64,000 nucleotides of DNA. It comes from Portulaca oleracea. Its lineage: Eukaryota > Streptophyta > Magnoliopsida > Caryophyllales > Portulacaceae. Made by a program: the position numbers and the translations under genes. The stretch is taken from contig CM055874.1 of NCBI GenBank assembly GCA_029582165.1, positions 34,223,383 through 34,287,382 on the forward strand. Reading direction: 5' to 3'. The notes below the pieces were generated by a model. It worked only from the letters and a program-made list of their open reading frames with translations. It was not told the origin of the DNA and did not search any database. Shown one piece after another: positions 22,760-38,400 of this stretch (positions are counted from its first letter, which is position 1; every line of letters starts with the position of its first letter).

Positions 22760-25620
22760 AATGCCTCATGCATAGCAAAGGCGACGATATACAATCCAAC
22801 ATATGAAAAATAAAACAATTAAGCACGCACTTACAACATATAAGAAATCCAAGAAATAGACAAACATTCCATACCCCAGAGGTATTACTTATAGTCGTTC
22901 TCACAATGAACGTCCCCAGTAGACTCAACAACTTATAGCCAATAAATCCAACTTTACCCTAATCTTCCCATTATCGATCTTCTAAAATCAAGAAATAAGA
23001 TCTTTAGAACACACCAAACTGATAATTACCAACACCCAAAATGTTATAAGATCCCAATAATCACCTCTCAAAACAAGTCTTTTGCTTCTGTGCTAGGGTA
23101 ACATAAAATAACGATAGTTTTCAATAGTTTCCCTTGATAACTCAAGTAAGACCAAAATTTCTAATTTTCCTCTAATGCAACTATACAATTTTCTTCCCTT
23201 CCAATGACGAGATCCCCATTATGTCAACCACCACAAGACTATTTAATAATATGTAACCATACGACATAACTTCCTCGAGACAACCTTATTATCCGTAAGA
23301 GAAAGAGAAATTCCCGTTAATAATCTCAAATGTCAGATCACTATCCTGGCGCCTCAAATGACACATGAACCTTATGTTTTCATCTAATAGAAAGACCAAA
23401 AGGTAAGATTGACAACCCAAGACATGATTAACACTGTAATTAATTTACCAAACCACCATTTAACTCCAAAACACTTAACCACGCCAAATGAGACTTTTCC
23501 CTTATCTTACATATGCCTAATAAAAACTAGCACTTGTCAATCATTACCCTCTCAGTCTTCTCAAATGGATTTTCGTCCCCGAAACTCAAATTACCACCCA
23601 ACACCTCAACTAAGAGTCATCCTTAGACCCGGTGCTTCCTCAAAAGCATTAATTCAACCACAATATTTCCCAAAGTCAAATTATACCCAACTGCAACTTA
23701 AAGCTTTCATGTACTTAAGCCATCAAAATCATTCTTAATCACCACTTCTATTTTAGAACCACTAGTAATGGTAATTATCAAATCCACCACGTGTTTTAAG
23801 CATAAAAAGTATAGGGACCTGTGTTAGACGATAACCTACTTCGTACATCTCGTCATTCCTCTTCCATTAACGGTAATCTCCATAACCAATATAAGTAACC
23901 AGATATGATCCAAAGATTCACGTACTCAGCTCCGCCAATATCTTAAGCACTACATACTCATTACGTCTAATTTCTTCCCTAATAGTTCTGGATAATAGAC
24001 ATCCCATCAACAGATATTGACAAATCAAAGAAAGAAATTTCTCCAATAAACATCGATAATCAAACGAACTCAGTTGGATGGTACTCAATAGATTCGATTA
24101 AATAATATTTCCACAGATTTATCAAATGTAAATAGATTATCCCAGAAAACATTCAGATAGGCCAATCAAATGATATTCATACCGAACTTAACCAGGTGGG
24201 ATTCAAACAGTATTGTGGGCATCAAATACCTGCAGCTTTCATCATGGGTTATGCGCACTTCTCAGACGATCGACTCACTTCATGTACACAATCATAAATA
24301 AAAGGCTCGCAGTAGGGAATAGACAGTTACGTACATAGACTCACATGTTTGCATATATATGGATGGTAGTAAGCATATAAGACCCTGAATCGTGATGTAC
24401 CACAGAAACTCACTTTAAACATTCAAGGGAGAAATATTAAAATCAAATAGTTACAGACCCAGTACATCTCCATCCCACAGTGAATAAGACCTTTTCAAAG
24501 TATCACTTTGTTTTTCTTAAAGATCTAATCACCCAGACAACTTCCAAACTTGTAGATAACATAATAATAGTAATTGCACCATTCCACTTCAATAACAGCG
24601 CCCTCAACCATTACATAACTAGAAAAAAGAAACCCCCTTTTTTTTTCCACCACACGTTTCCTCACATCCTTGATTCATGACCTTAATACAACTTAAGATC
24701 CCTATAATTACAATAACTTTGGAAGATTTTGCTTAGCTCAACATTACCTTAAGAGTATTCACTTACTCCAATACTCTAGGAACCAAAATTAAATTTAATC
24801 CTTAGTTCGAAGCCTCATAATAGATATCCAAAAGTCTAGTTTAAATGTACGATCATCAACAAAATATCTCAACCTTTATCTCAAAAACAAGTTCTTGTTT
24901 CCTTAAAAGTGGTCCTTGAAACTCAATACCCTGACCATAACCAATCATAATCCCAATATTACTCTGAAACCCATCATCTGCTCTAAATACTTCAAAGAAA
25001 CGATCTTCATTCAAACTTACAGGAAGTCTCCAACTTATCGTACCACCAAAAATCAAATTAACCACGAGATCAAGCACAAAACCTTCACTTCAACTACACC
25101 CCTCAACTCGAACTTTAATCAACACTTTCCTTACAAAGTTCCCTCTAACCCAAGACCTCGACTTAGAATGAATCGCGTTGAATCACAAACATTAATTTTA
25201 CCCCAAAACCAAAATTGAAATCAAATGCCAACTTCACATATGAATCTTCAAGTATTCCCCAAGTCCATAAGTCAAAGTACATTCTCAATCATCATAGTCC
25301 CTACTCCAAAACCCCATAAATACAATTTAAAGCCTTAACTAAACCCAAAGTGTTTAATAGAGATACCCAAGAGTTTCAATCGAACATAATATTCCCGAAT
25401 ACTCAACATCATACTCCACAAATAATATTAGCTTCATGCATAATACATCTTGGTACGAGAAAAGAAAAATAATGAAAACAAATATTGAAAATAAAGCACA
25501 TTAATAGAAACATGAAGAAATAGTCAAACTGATGCAACCCAACCCACACCTACACTCACACTCCGATTTTAGCTTCCTAAGGTCTAACTAAACCTAAGAG
25601 ACACTTAGGAGCTACTAGGT
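22760..25620. other. Chromovirus interior without readable genes
   Basis: AT-rich and stop-laden in all frames; no gag, protease, RT, RNase H or integrase motif was seen. The longest frames (109 codons at 23409-23738 and 100 codons at 24916-25218) show no family resemblance. It is either badly decayed coding sequence or replacement DNA, as in LARD-type elements. Confidence 0.55.
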
Positions 25621-25626
25621 CGCAAC

Positions 25627-25644
25627 CCAGAGCTCTGATACCAT
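25627..25644 (-). other. Primer-binding site (initiator tRNA-Met) of the chromovirus
   Basis: The minus strand reads TGGTATCAGAGCTCTGGG two bases inside the 5' LTR end, matching the complement of the plant initiator tRNA-Met 3' end over the usual TGGTATCAGAGC core. Confidence 0.88.
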
Positions 25645-25646
25645 TC

Positions 25647-28161
25647 TGTAACGCCCCGGAAATTTAAATATAGAAAAGTCAAAGTCAAACTATCGTTAAC
25701 AGACAAAATTAGCGGAAGACTCAAAATTCTTATGGGGCGTCACTGCCGTATCCCCGAAGGAATACAAGGCGCGAAGGAAAAACTACAACTGTCTGATAAC
25801 GGTAGACCAAACTAACAAACTCATACTTAGGAGTAAACCTCAAACTAATTTCAAGTTCCTCACAAAAGAAAGGCAACATAATCAACGACTTCTAAACATG
25901 ACGTCCTCACTTCTAATTCCCGTCCCCAGCATATAGATCTTCACCTGAAAACAAAACATTTCAAAAATGAGGCGGAAATCTCAATAATGTCTACCCCTAA
26001 TGTTAAAAACAAGTTAAGTTCATTTCAATTCATTTGAGGGAGAGGGAACGAGTCAAAACATTTCACAAACCTTTAAACCCTTAACTGTTTTCCTCAACCC
26101 AACCAATCCATATTTTATTATTATGCGGGTGGGATACCACATCCCTTAGAGTAACATCGCCTACCACAGGCATTAAGAAAGTTTGCCTACCACAGGCATC
26201 AAAGATATTCGCCTACCACAGGCATCAAGAGAGTTCGCCTACCACAGGCATCAAAGATATTCGCCTACCACAGGCATCAAAGTTCGCCTACCACAAGCAT
26301 CAAAGATATCCACTATCCTATATCAGGGAAGAAGCTCTGATCTCCTGGTCTATAACCCGGCAGGATACCAAATCCTGAACTCCGGGTTATGCCCTGAAAC
26401 CCGCTTAATGTTTCACTTTGAATTATTAGTATCTTATGCACAACTCAGCTCACAGCTCTCAAGTCAAACCCAATTCAAGTTATCAAAATCAGTTAACAAA
26501 ACTACTTACAAAAGACCATCTCAATTTCAATAACTCATAAATCAACAATTACAAACAAATATCAAAAACAGATGGCCACATTTCCACAAAAGTCCCCTTT
26601 CGGGATGTAATTCTCAAAACAAATTAGAAAACATTAAAACACATTTAAAGAGCATCCCAGTGGGGATTAGAGCATAGACATTACCTGGTTAACTTCACTT
26701 CACAGCTAAGACGAACACACTTGAGCTCACTTACAACGCGAATTAGCTCGGGCCTAAAATAAAAGTAATTATTCTAATCAAAACGCGTTCTTCGAAGTTA
26801 GTATTAACTACCTTCTACCTAACCCTCCCCTAGGAACACTATAGGTTCCTATCAATCATGGATCTATACCTTAAATCACCTAACACATTTCAAGTAATCA
26901 CATAACCAGATCAAAACATCACTTTCATACAACAACATTTTTATTAATAAAAGGCATCAACAACACAGATTACAGCATCCACATAACAAGGATCAAAACT
27001 TGACTTCCCGACATCCTATGGGTCTGGATTTGGACTTTTCGGAAACCTCGGGATGTCTACTAAAACTCTTATGTTGACGACTAAGCCCATATCAGCCTCG
27101 AAAGACTCTAAAAGTACCAAATTCTCCAACTGGTCCAGTTCCAACAGGTTCTGGTAAAATGACTATAACTCGAGCTATATAACTCCAAAGTCCGTTCCGC
27201 AAAATTCTTATGAAAGCTAGCATCTAGGGGAACCTCCAGTCCAAAGGGTTCGATCAAAGAAAAACTATACTAATCGTGGTGACCCGATCTTTAGACACTA
27301 ACAAAACTGTCCCGATCCCGGTTCTTATTTAATTCATAATTTCGGTTCTAACTTTCACCATTCGGTCCCGGGGTCCTAATTTGGGCTTAAAAACAGTAAC
27401 TAAGGTCCATGGTAATTAGGCTAATCCATCTAAGGTCCAAACATCAAACTTCCTACCATCCAAACCAAATTGTAAAATATGAAATCAACTTTAATATTTT
27501 CACTAACCCTAAAAGCATGCATGAAATAATAATAACATTATCCTAAACATGAATTCTAAAATAAACTTATTCAAGGTCCTATAATAACAACATGGAAGGG
27601 TATTAAACATGAATTTCTTAATCAATAATCAAGAAGGAACTTAAAGAACATGTGAATAAATATAAAGAACATATAAACATTTAAACTACCAATCAAGAAT
27701 TCCAACAATTAGTTTCTTTATACAAGATTCAATCAAGAATCATAATTTAATAAACAAGAATTGAAGTTTTGTAATTCAATCAACCTAACGTATCTAACAA
27801 GATTTAAACATAAAATTAAACATGAATGAAACATAAGAGAATTAAAGAACATATGAATACTTAACTAACGATTCAAGAATTAATCTAGGTAATTAAACTT
27901 TTAATTCGTGCATACAATAATAGTGTCATCTAAAACCCTAACATGATTCACAAGAAAACAAAGTACATCATACAATCGAACATTAATAATTTAATTACAA
28001 CTATTACAAACCCTAATACACCAAATTAGAACATAAAAATTACATATAATAATTTAGACAATTTACAAGTAAATACTACAACACAAGAACAAATTAATTA
28101 CAATAACAACTTAGTAAAATTTACACCCTAATTACCCAAATTACAAGATTTAAAAACAAGA

Positions 28162-28197
<36 letters not shown>

Positions 28198-29189
28198 TAT
28201 AATAATAATAATGATAATAATAGAAAAAAAAGAAACAAGAAAGGATAGTTGATAATAAAATTAGGGTTTACGTTAAAAGGGTGCTAGGGCAAAGTCTGGG
28301 CGGCGGTTTCCGGCAACTGGAGCGGCGGCGGTCAGAGGCGGCGACAACGGTGATCCGGTGGCGTCGGTGGTTGTCGAAGGGGGTGGTGGCGCGTCTCCAC
28401 GAGACAGTTGGTGGTGGTTGCGGGTTTGTGACTGGGGCAACAGCAGCGGCGGCGACCAACTTCGAGGGGCGATGGCTATGGTGGCGCAATGGTCGACCTA
28501 GGCGGCGGTGCACAGCGGCGCGGACGACGGTGGCTCAGTGGTGGCGCGGCGAATCAGAACAGAGGGAGATGGGTAAGAGAAAGAGAACAAAAGAGAGAGG
28601 TTGTGATTGAGAAAAAGAAAGGAGAGGGTGGTTGTGCGTGGTGGCGGCGATGGTGGGGTTGGGGTGGCGTGGCTGTGGAGGAAGACGGAGAGGAGGAGGG
28701 AGAGAGAGGGGAGGAGAGGAGAGGCTAGGGTTCGGGTTAATAGTAGGGTTTGGGAGGAAAAATCAAGTTTTTATACTAAACACATAATTAAGGCCCAATT
28801 AGGGTATTCTTAATCCTAATCTAACCCAATAGGAAAATCAGATTTTCTTTTGGAGAAAAATAATAATAACTATAATAATAGTAATAATAATAAAACATAC
28901 TAATAATAATAATATTAATACTAAACACATAACAAATAATATTCACATAATTATTCATATAACACATTTTAATAAACCCAATAATATTAATAGTAATACT
29001 AATAATAATTAGAGTAATACTAATAATACTAAACCCACGAAATTACCGATATACCTCATAATTCCTCAACGATCCTACGAGCTCAAGTGTTAGTAACGAT
29101 AATCACAAACGAAAATTTAACAATTAACGGAGTCAAACCTAATTTACTAACGACGTCATGGTCAATGCCTTTGAATTTTTCGGGGTTTT

Positions 29190-29192
<3 letters not shown>
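25647..29192 (-). repeat. 5' LTR of the chromovirus (3546 bp)
   Basis: Starts TGTAACGCCCCGG and ends GGGGTTTTACA on the plus strand, like 18666-22219. Differences from the other LTR are mostly single bases, variation in the 'ctaccacaggcat' repeats (26157-26311), and a small rearrangement in the G-rich block near 28665-28690. Confidence 0.95.

Positions 29193-29246
<54 letters not shown>
29193..29246. repeat. (AT)n microsatellite, right half of the chromovirus target
   Basis: Uninterrupted AT repeat immediately after the LTR end; continues the tract at 18631-18665. Confidence 0.95.
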
Positions 29247-29248
<2 letters not shown>

Positions 29249-30559
29249 TGTTGCATGCTTGTTTTTATCTTTTGGAGGTGCGCCTCATTGTATGTATATG
29301 TTGGATTTTTGGATGTTGGAGCCGTGTGGGCTCGGGTGACCATCACTTTTGTATCTTGCTTGTTTTCTTTTGTATGTCTTTGGTAAGACGGTAACCTCAT
29401 ATGCATGTATATTTAGTATTTACTATCAATTTATATTTTTCCAAATCATTAACTTTTGTCACATAAATTCTCCCATGTTATTTCACCACGAGGTCAATCT
29501 AAGATAATATGTACTGTACTGTTTTTAATGTTCACTTTTACTAGGAACTTTTTATAGTATATTTTATTAAAAAAAGATTATATCTTTGTAATAATATTGG
29601 TTATTATCAACTCATAGTGATTATATTGTATTAAGAATCAAAACTAAAATCAAAATTTCTAAATTTCGCTAGATGAGATATGGAATGGTTGTATGTAGCA
29701 ATCTTACATCTAAATTTTGCAATTTAAAGAACATTTATTTTTATGGGGTTTGTCTTGATTGCAAGTGGGGTTCTGAGAGCTCCTATTTTACTTTGTTAAG
29801 TGCTCTTCTTTGACAATGATTGTGTCTTGACGAACACATTGTTTTGGTGAAATAAATTTGGGCAATAGCCATACTTATTGAAAAAAAAAAAGAAAATGGT
29901 TCTAGTGATGCAAGATTTAGAAGTCGTTCCTTACTTACTACTTTATAGAAAAGAAACAGAGAATGTTTAATAATGTATTTTAGTTTAATCCATAACAATC
30001 TAAAATGAAAAAAAAATTATTTTCTTTCGACTACTTAAGTTGTGGACATATAATAGGGAGAAATTAATTGTCAAACTTTAAAAATTTAAATCTTATTATT
30101 CTTTAGCTTAGTAAGATTATCTTTGCATAACCTTACCATTCAAAGAACATGACTTACTTTTAAATAATTTTTATTTAAATTTTTTTATTCAACTCACATA
30201 ATTTATTTAAAAATAAAAGAAAACTAGCAATTTACATATCTCCACTACTTTCTTAATTCACCTAACTTTCCTTTCTTTAACTTAACTAATTTACTCTACA
30301 CCTTTAAAGAACAAAACATTGTTTTTTTTTTAAATTTTTTTTATCATAGGTAATAGTCCAACACATCGACCTTTCTATCTAAGGGGTACACTAGTCCAAC
30401 GGTCCTGTAACAATCAACACACTCTTATATCTTGATAAACAAAAATGTTTCCCATAAATTGAAACCTAAAAGGAGAGAATGGAAGGGTGAGTAATTTGCC
30501 ATCGACCAGTACAAGGCCTTAATTGATGCATAGATTAAGGTTAGCGCTTATAGTTACTC
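29247..30559. other. AT-rich intergenic DNA, nothing recognised
   Basis: No convincing ORF, RNA gene or element ends. The stretch directly after the (AT)n tract may be the continuation of the decayed Tat/Ogre element, but I see no motif to prove it. Confidence 0.35.
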
Positions 30560-30572
30560 AAACACCCCCTTT

Positions 30573-31028
30573 ATCAAAATAGAATAGATAAACCCTAGTC
30601 TCATCCTCTCTTTTTCTCTCTAGAAAACCCTAGCCTCCACTTCCTTGAAGGGGCTATCATCAATTTTTTTTTGTCGATGATAAGCCCCAATTTGATTGAT
30701 TTTTCTCCAATTGTTAGTTTGGTTTTATGTTTACGCAAATAAAGTTAGTTTCTTCTTTGTAAGAGTTTTTATCGTACCCTTATTTAGGGTTTTTAGTCTC
30801 TTTCTAGAGTTTTTGTTCAGTTGGTGTGGTCTACTACGTTGGATGAAGATCTACTTTCAAATCGATGGTAAAGATCGGACATGGCCAGAGCGTCGATAAA
30901 ATTAGTATTAGTTATTTGGAAGTTGAATTTCATATCCATGTTTTAGATTTACAATTGTTCGATCACGATTTTCATTGTAAGTGCCGTATGACTTGTTATT
31001 AGTGAAATCGTTATGTTTGATTTAAAAA
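30573..31028 (+). mobile_element. Retroposed sequence with A-tail and 13-bp target duplication
   Basis: The 456-bp insert is flanked by AAACACCCCCTTT at 30560-30572 and 31029-31041. Its right end is an A-run that merges with the right repeat. These are hallmarks of LINE-mediated retroposition. The insert begins with a pyrimidine-rich leader containing 'aaaccctag' and has no long ORF. It could be a SINE, a 5'-truncated or deleted LINE, or a retroposed host transcript; I do not recognise the source. Confidence 0.8.
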
Positions 31029-31041
31029 AAACACCCCCTTT

Positions 31042-31315
31042 GTCGGGCTTGAATTGGCGTTAAACCGACCCAAGTCTGAGGAAATTAAAAAAAAAAAAAA
31101 AAAAGCAGACCGGAGTTTATGCAAAGAGATTTTGAAATGGTAGGTTTTAAAAAAGAAATCAAAATATGTGGCTACACAGGCGCAGTTTATCTTATCCCTG
31201 AAATCGTGGCTGAGCTAGAGTTGTCATCTTACTTCCCCTTTGGCTTCAAATTGTGATCCACCACTTGAATCGCAAAATTCTCCAGACACCTCTTTTCCTG
31301 AACAGCCAAGCATCC
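31042..31315 (+). promoter_or_regulatory. petC proximal promoter and 5' UTR
   Basis: Contains an A-run (31086-31104) and, at 31191-31197, CTTATCC, the reverse complement of GGATAAG, an I-box (GATAAG) typical of light-regulated photosynthesis genes. No convincing TATA box. The retroposed insert at 30573-31028 lies only about 290 bp upstream of the start codon, so it may supply or disrupt upstream promoter sequence. Function inferred from position and motif only. Confidence 0.4.
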
Positions 31316-34680
<3,365 letters not shown>

Positions 34681-35053
34681 ATCCATCTTCCCCTTCCTCA
34701 AATTCATTGTTAAACTGTATTCTTGTCTTATGTATAATGCTTCCTTAGAGATACTCTGTATTATAAATTTCATTATTTTTGTAAAATGAAATGTTTAAAG
34801 ATGCAAGAAGAACTATAGCAGATAGCAGATACATTCTTGCAATCGGAATTAAAGTCTTATATTAATTAACCAAGGACATCGATACGAGTTGGGGCAAGAC
34901 GGCTTTTGATGAAATTAATATTTACTGTGGTTTTTTATATCAATTTTATTGATGGATACTACAAATCAGTCAACAGTTATAAATAATGCTCTAATTGAAC
35001 AAATTTTATCCAATGGGTATATTTTAGACATATTTTTGTAAATTTTAAAAATT
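34681..35053. other. petC 3' UTR and intergenic DNA
   Basis: AT-rich; no ORF. The petC polyadenylation site presumably lies in the first 200 bp. Nothing else recognised. Confidence 0.4.
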
Positions 35054-35614
35054 ATGAATAAAAGTATAATATACAATGGTATTTTTGTTTTTCATGATAC
35101 TCCCTTACCTTTTTCTCAGTCGACGGGATTTAAAGTGAGTGAGACTTATGGGTTAGATGCTATATATGAAGATGATTCTCATCGTGAGTCAGTCGATATT
35201 ATTTATGAGGAACCGAGCGAGAATGTTGAAAATGAATTTAATTTTTCAAACAAGGACTCTGTTAACACTGTACTCTTTGATCTCAATAACGTATTTCATG
35301 CTTTTATTCCTTTTTCATCACCTTCAGTTTCACCAAAAACCTTTGAGGAACCCATACCTTATCAAAAGACCTTTGATGTTCAAGTTAATTTAGGATACGA
35401 GGTTAACTCTTGTGTTTTAATTGATGGAACCGACAATATTATTAGTGAGTTATCCTTAGGTAATTTTAGAGGTTATGACCCCTCCCTTGATCCATATTAT
35501 AAATACCTAGAGTACTATCCTAGGAAAATCTTGTGGACCAAATGCTTCGATTCTTTTGATTTTTCTAGTGAATTCGATTTGTTAATGAGAGGATTACTTA
35601 TGTTTAGTTTCTAA
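35054..35614 (+). CDS. Unidentified 186-codon ORF, probable transposon or repeat-derived protein
   Basis: An open frame from ATG 35054 to the stop at 35612-35614 encodes an acidic protein rich in Asp, Glu, Ser, Phe and Tyr (for example ETYGLDAIYEDDSHRESVDI; later DPSLDPYYKYLEYYPRKILW). No signal peptide, membrane span or catalytic motif was seen. It ends 26 bp before a minus-strand Athila-like gag remnant, so it probably belongs to repeat DNA. The frame is longer than expected by chance in AT-rich sequence, and its composition is protein-like. I do not recognise the family. Confidence 0.4.
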   Translation: MNKSIIYNGIFVFHDTPLPFSQSTGFKVSETYGLDAIYEDDSHRESVDIIYEEPSENVENEFNFSNKDSVNTVLFDLNNVFHAFIPFSSPSVSPKTFEEPIPYQKTFDVQVNLGYEVNSCVLIDGTDNIISELSLGNFRGYDPSLDPYYKYLEYYPRKILWTKCFDSFDFSSEFDLLMRGLLMFSF

Positions 35615-35640
35615 TCAGTAGATACATCATTGGCAGACCT

Positions 35641-35963
35641 TTAATCATACACATGGGAAGGGGAAGATTTCATTTTCACTTTATTATCAATCTCTTTCCC
35701 AGAGCGAAGAGTAATGACAGCATTTAACCCTCTCACTTGATTAGGATCACAGGAAGAAGTACCTGAGGCTTGTCCATTGGGATTCACCTCAGGTTGACCA
35801 GGAAAGGCACCTTTGTCTCTAATAGCCATCATTAGTTGAGAAAAGTTTTCATTCATTTGCTTCATTATCTTTTCCAGGTAATTATTCATGCTTTTCTCAA
35901 ACTCTTTCAATCCATTTCTCAACTCCCTAATCTCTCTCTCATGTTTTGAAAGAGAGTCATACC
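35641..35963 (-). pseudogene. Athila-like gag, C-terminal part (interrupted by the copia element)
   Basis: The minus-strand translation reads YDSLSKHEREIRELRNGLKE, then a segment with NPNGQASG, CDPNQV and LNAVITLRSGKEID, the conserved '(V)NAVTLRSGKE' end of Athila-type gag. The N-terminal part of the same frame is at 50163-50353, on the other side of the copia insertion; the codon split by the insertion lies in the target duplication ATACC. A stop follows at 35641-35643. Confidence 0.75.
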
Positions 35964-36601
35964 TGTTGGGTGTGGAGACCAAATAGGAGAAGGAGAAGGA
36001 AGAAGGGAAAAAGGAGAGGCGCCACCAGCGCCCGGAATGGCGCCACCAGCGCCCGGAATGGCGGCACCAGCGCCTCAAGCAAAGCAAGGAAACGAAGCGA
36101 CTAGTCGACGCCAACCCAAATAATGAGCCCCGCTAGCGCCTCACAAAGCCTGGCTTGACTCACGCTACTAGCGCCAGAACCCCACCGCCCTTTGGAGTTC
36201 GCCTGCCCACAATTGACCCCCCGCCAGGGTCTTGTGGCCTTTCTACTAGCGTCTAGGTGCTGCGTGTCTTTTTTTTGGGCCAAGAATTCAGGCCCACGTG
36301 TGTTTTCTTGTGCGACAAGCTGCTCGGTATTTTTAGGTTATTGTTAACCTAGTTCCCCCTTGTTTCTTAGTATATATAGGGGTTCAGGTTCTCCCTATTA
36401 TGCATCCCTGAGATCAAGTGAGATAGAGAGAAACACAACCTTGTATTGTAATCCTCATATTACTAGTGCGTCGATTCCGTGGTTTTTTTTCCCGCTTTGG
36501 GGTTTTTTTCCACGTTAAAATCCTGGTGTCAAATTTCTTATTTCTTTCCGCTATTATTTCCTATTGTTTGTGTTTTCCTTGAGTACTCTTCGATCCTAAC
36601 A
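35964..36601 (+). repeat. 5' LTR of the copia element
   Basis: 638 bp, TG...CA. It has one extra copy of a GC-rich 'gcgccaccagcgcccggaatg' unit (36017-36080) compared with the 3' LTR, and a TATA-like tatatatagg at 36371-36380. Confidence 0.95.
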
Positions 36602-36603
36602 AC

Positions 36604-36615
36604 TGGTATCAGAGC
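36604..36615 (+). other. Primer-binding site of the copia element
   Basis: TGGTATCAGAGC two bases after the 5' LTR, complementary to the 3' end of initiator tRNA-Met, as in most plant copia elements. Confidence 0.93.
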
Positions 36616-36666
36616 TTTCAGGGTTTGTGAAAGAGAACTTACTTTCAAACAATGGCAGGAGATAAG

Positions 36667-38237
36667 TGATTAGTGCTTCTTGTATATATGAAAACTTAGT
36701 TATTTTGATGAGAATTTGGGGAATATTTGATTTGATTATATTATTTTGTACCCGAATTTCCCATATTACACTTGGTTTGGAGTTTAGTGAGTTTTGTAGG
36801 GAATTTGTGAAGAATCGATGTAAACCGAGCCAAAAATCAAGTGTAGATGCAAGTTATGAGCTTAAAGGACCAAGAAGTGAGATGTTGGATCACCCAAGGC
36901 CCAAACAATGGCCCAAAGTACTCCTAGGCCCGAAAAAAAGCAGTGACACGGGTGCCCCCAGGAAGGGCACGGGTCGTGTCTATGGCCAGAACGTGAGAAA
37001 ATGCAAGCAGTGAGCTGACACGGTCCGGGTCACAGGAGGCACGGTCAAAGTACTCCTAGGCCCGAAAAAAGCAGTGACACGGGTGCCCCCAGGAAGGGCA
37101 CGGGTCGTGTCTATGGTGAGAACGTGAGAAAATGCAAGCAGTGAGCTGACACGGTCCGTGTCACAGGAGGCACGGTCCGTGTCATAGGAGGCACGATCCG
37201 TGTCACCCCTGGCACGGTCCGTGCCTCTCCTGCCTTTTCATTTTCGGCGGTTTTGAGTTGATATTTGCCTATATTATGCTTATTTCCGGCGGAGAAGAGG
37301 AGAATCATCATTCCACCATCATCCATTTCATGCCCTAATCATATCATTCATCATCCATATTCCATTCCATCATTGAAGATTGAGAGAAGATTGAAGATCG
37401 AAGAGCAATTTGAACATAATTTGAAGTGGAGGAGCAAAAGTCCTCCATTGTTGATTCCTAGCAAGATTGTTCTTCACTTGGGTGTACTTCTCATTCTCTC
37501 ATAGATTTTCATATGCTTTCTAGAATAGATTTCAATTGCTTTGTAGTTTCAAACATGAATAGTGAGTAGTTCTTTTTAGTTTAGGGGATGAACCTTTGAA
37601 GTTGCTTGATGAATTGACTTTGTTAGATTGAATTATCATGAATTTAGTTTGTTTCAATCTATTTGGTCTTTGAATTGAATTGTTATTGCTTTTGCTTGAT
37701 CACCAATTGCAAGTTAATAGGTTGTTGGATGAAGTACCGAAAGGAGAAGTTTGATTACCCGAAAACCTAGATTAAACTAGTTAAAATTATCTAGACATAG
37801 AAGGTTTAACTAGGGTTCTTGAGATAATTAGAAATTTAACCTTGACTAAATCGAAATAACCACGAAAGTAGGTGCTTGGTTAGTCTTGGCAATTCGCTCT
37901 AGTGACAAAATATCATCATAAGTATTCTATGCGATTATCGAACCTTGATTGTGCAAATTAATGAAATGAAAGTTCAATCCACGTCGTTGATTCGTTATTT
38001 GACTTAGGTTTCATCCCCTGAACGCCTTTTTCCCTTGATTAAATCAGAAAAGTTTGTGTGAATATTAGTTTGTTTAGTTCTTGATTGTGATTAGATTTAG
38101 AATTAGTTATTTCAAACCAAAAACGGATCGACTTAGCGATCAACTAGGAGGCTAGCTCAGTGCGTTGAAAGGAAAAGTCCCTGTGGGAACGACCTTGATT
38201 TATGCTACAATTTCACCCGTGCACTTGCGGCTTATCA
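36667..38237 (+). repeat. Array LTR copy 1 (full 5' end)
   Basis: 1571 bp; the only copy with the complete TGATTAGTGCTTC start. It contains a GC-rich block (36940-37235) of repeated 'cacggtccgtgtca' words and an internal duplication of about 155 bp also found in copy 5. Confidence 0.93.
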
Positions 38238-38243
38238 TGTTTT

Positions 38244-38261
38244 TGGCGCCGTTGCCGGGGA
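38244..38261 (+). other. tRNA-Asp primer-binding site in array spacer 1
   Basis: TGGCGCCGTTGCCGGGGA, complementary to the 3' end of plant tRNA-Asp (GTC) over 18 nt. Equivalent intact sites: 39800-39817, 42930-42947, 44651-44668. At 46211-46228 one G has become A, and at 41370-41385 the site is broken by deletion. Confidence 0.9.
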
Positions 38262-38400
38262 CTTTGTCCCTAGCCAGCCACTGAACGAATACCCTAAGGT
38301 TGCCTAAGTCATTTATTTTCTGTTTTGATTTTCCTTGGTGTTTTGGTTTTTGTCTTGCCAGGTTTACTGTACGTGCATGCAAAAGGCTCCACTCTCTGAG

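Larger units (their letters stand above)
18666..29192 (-). mobile_element. Ty3 chromovirus (Tekay/Del-like) retrotransposon, non-autonomous
   Basis: A 10.5-kb element on the minus strand, inserted in an (AT)n tract; the 5-bp duplication is ATATA on both sides but is uninformative there. LTRs are 18666-22219 (the 3' LTR of the minus-strand element) and 25647-29192 (the 5' LTR). Read on the minus strand they start TGTAAAACCCCGAAAA and end GGGCGTTACA. Next to the 5' LTR is a primer-binding site for initiator tRNA-Met (minus-strand TGGTATCAGAGCTCTGGG, 25627-25644). Next to the 3' LTR is a purine-rich tract (22221-22237). The 3.4-kb interior contains only a remnant of the pol C-terminus (about 22480-22590). 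The LTRs look roughly 98% identical by eye, so the insertion is fairly young although the interior is empty; it probably moved using proteins supplied in trans. Confidence 0.9.

Noticed and set aside
29087..29406. ORFs containing YIYIYIYI runs (also 18498-18743)
   Set aside because: Translations of the (AT)n microsatellite.
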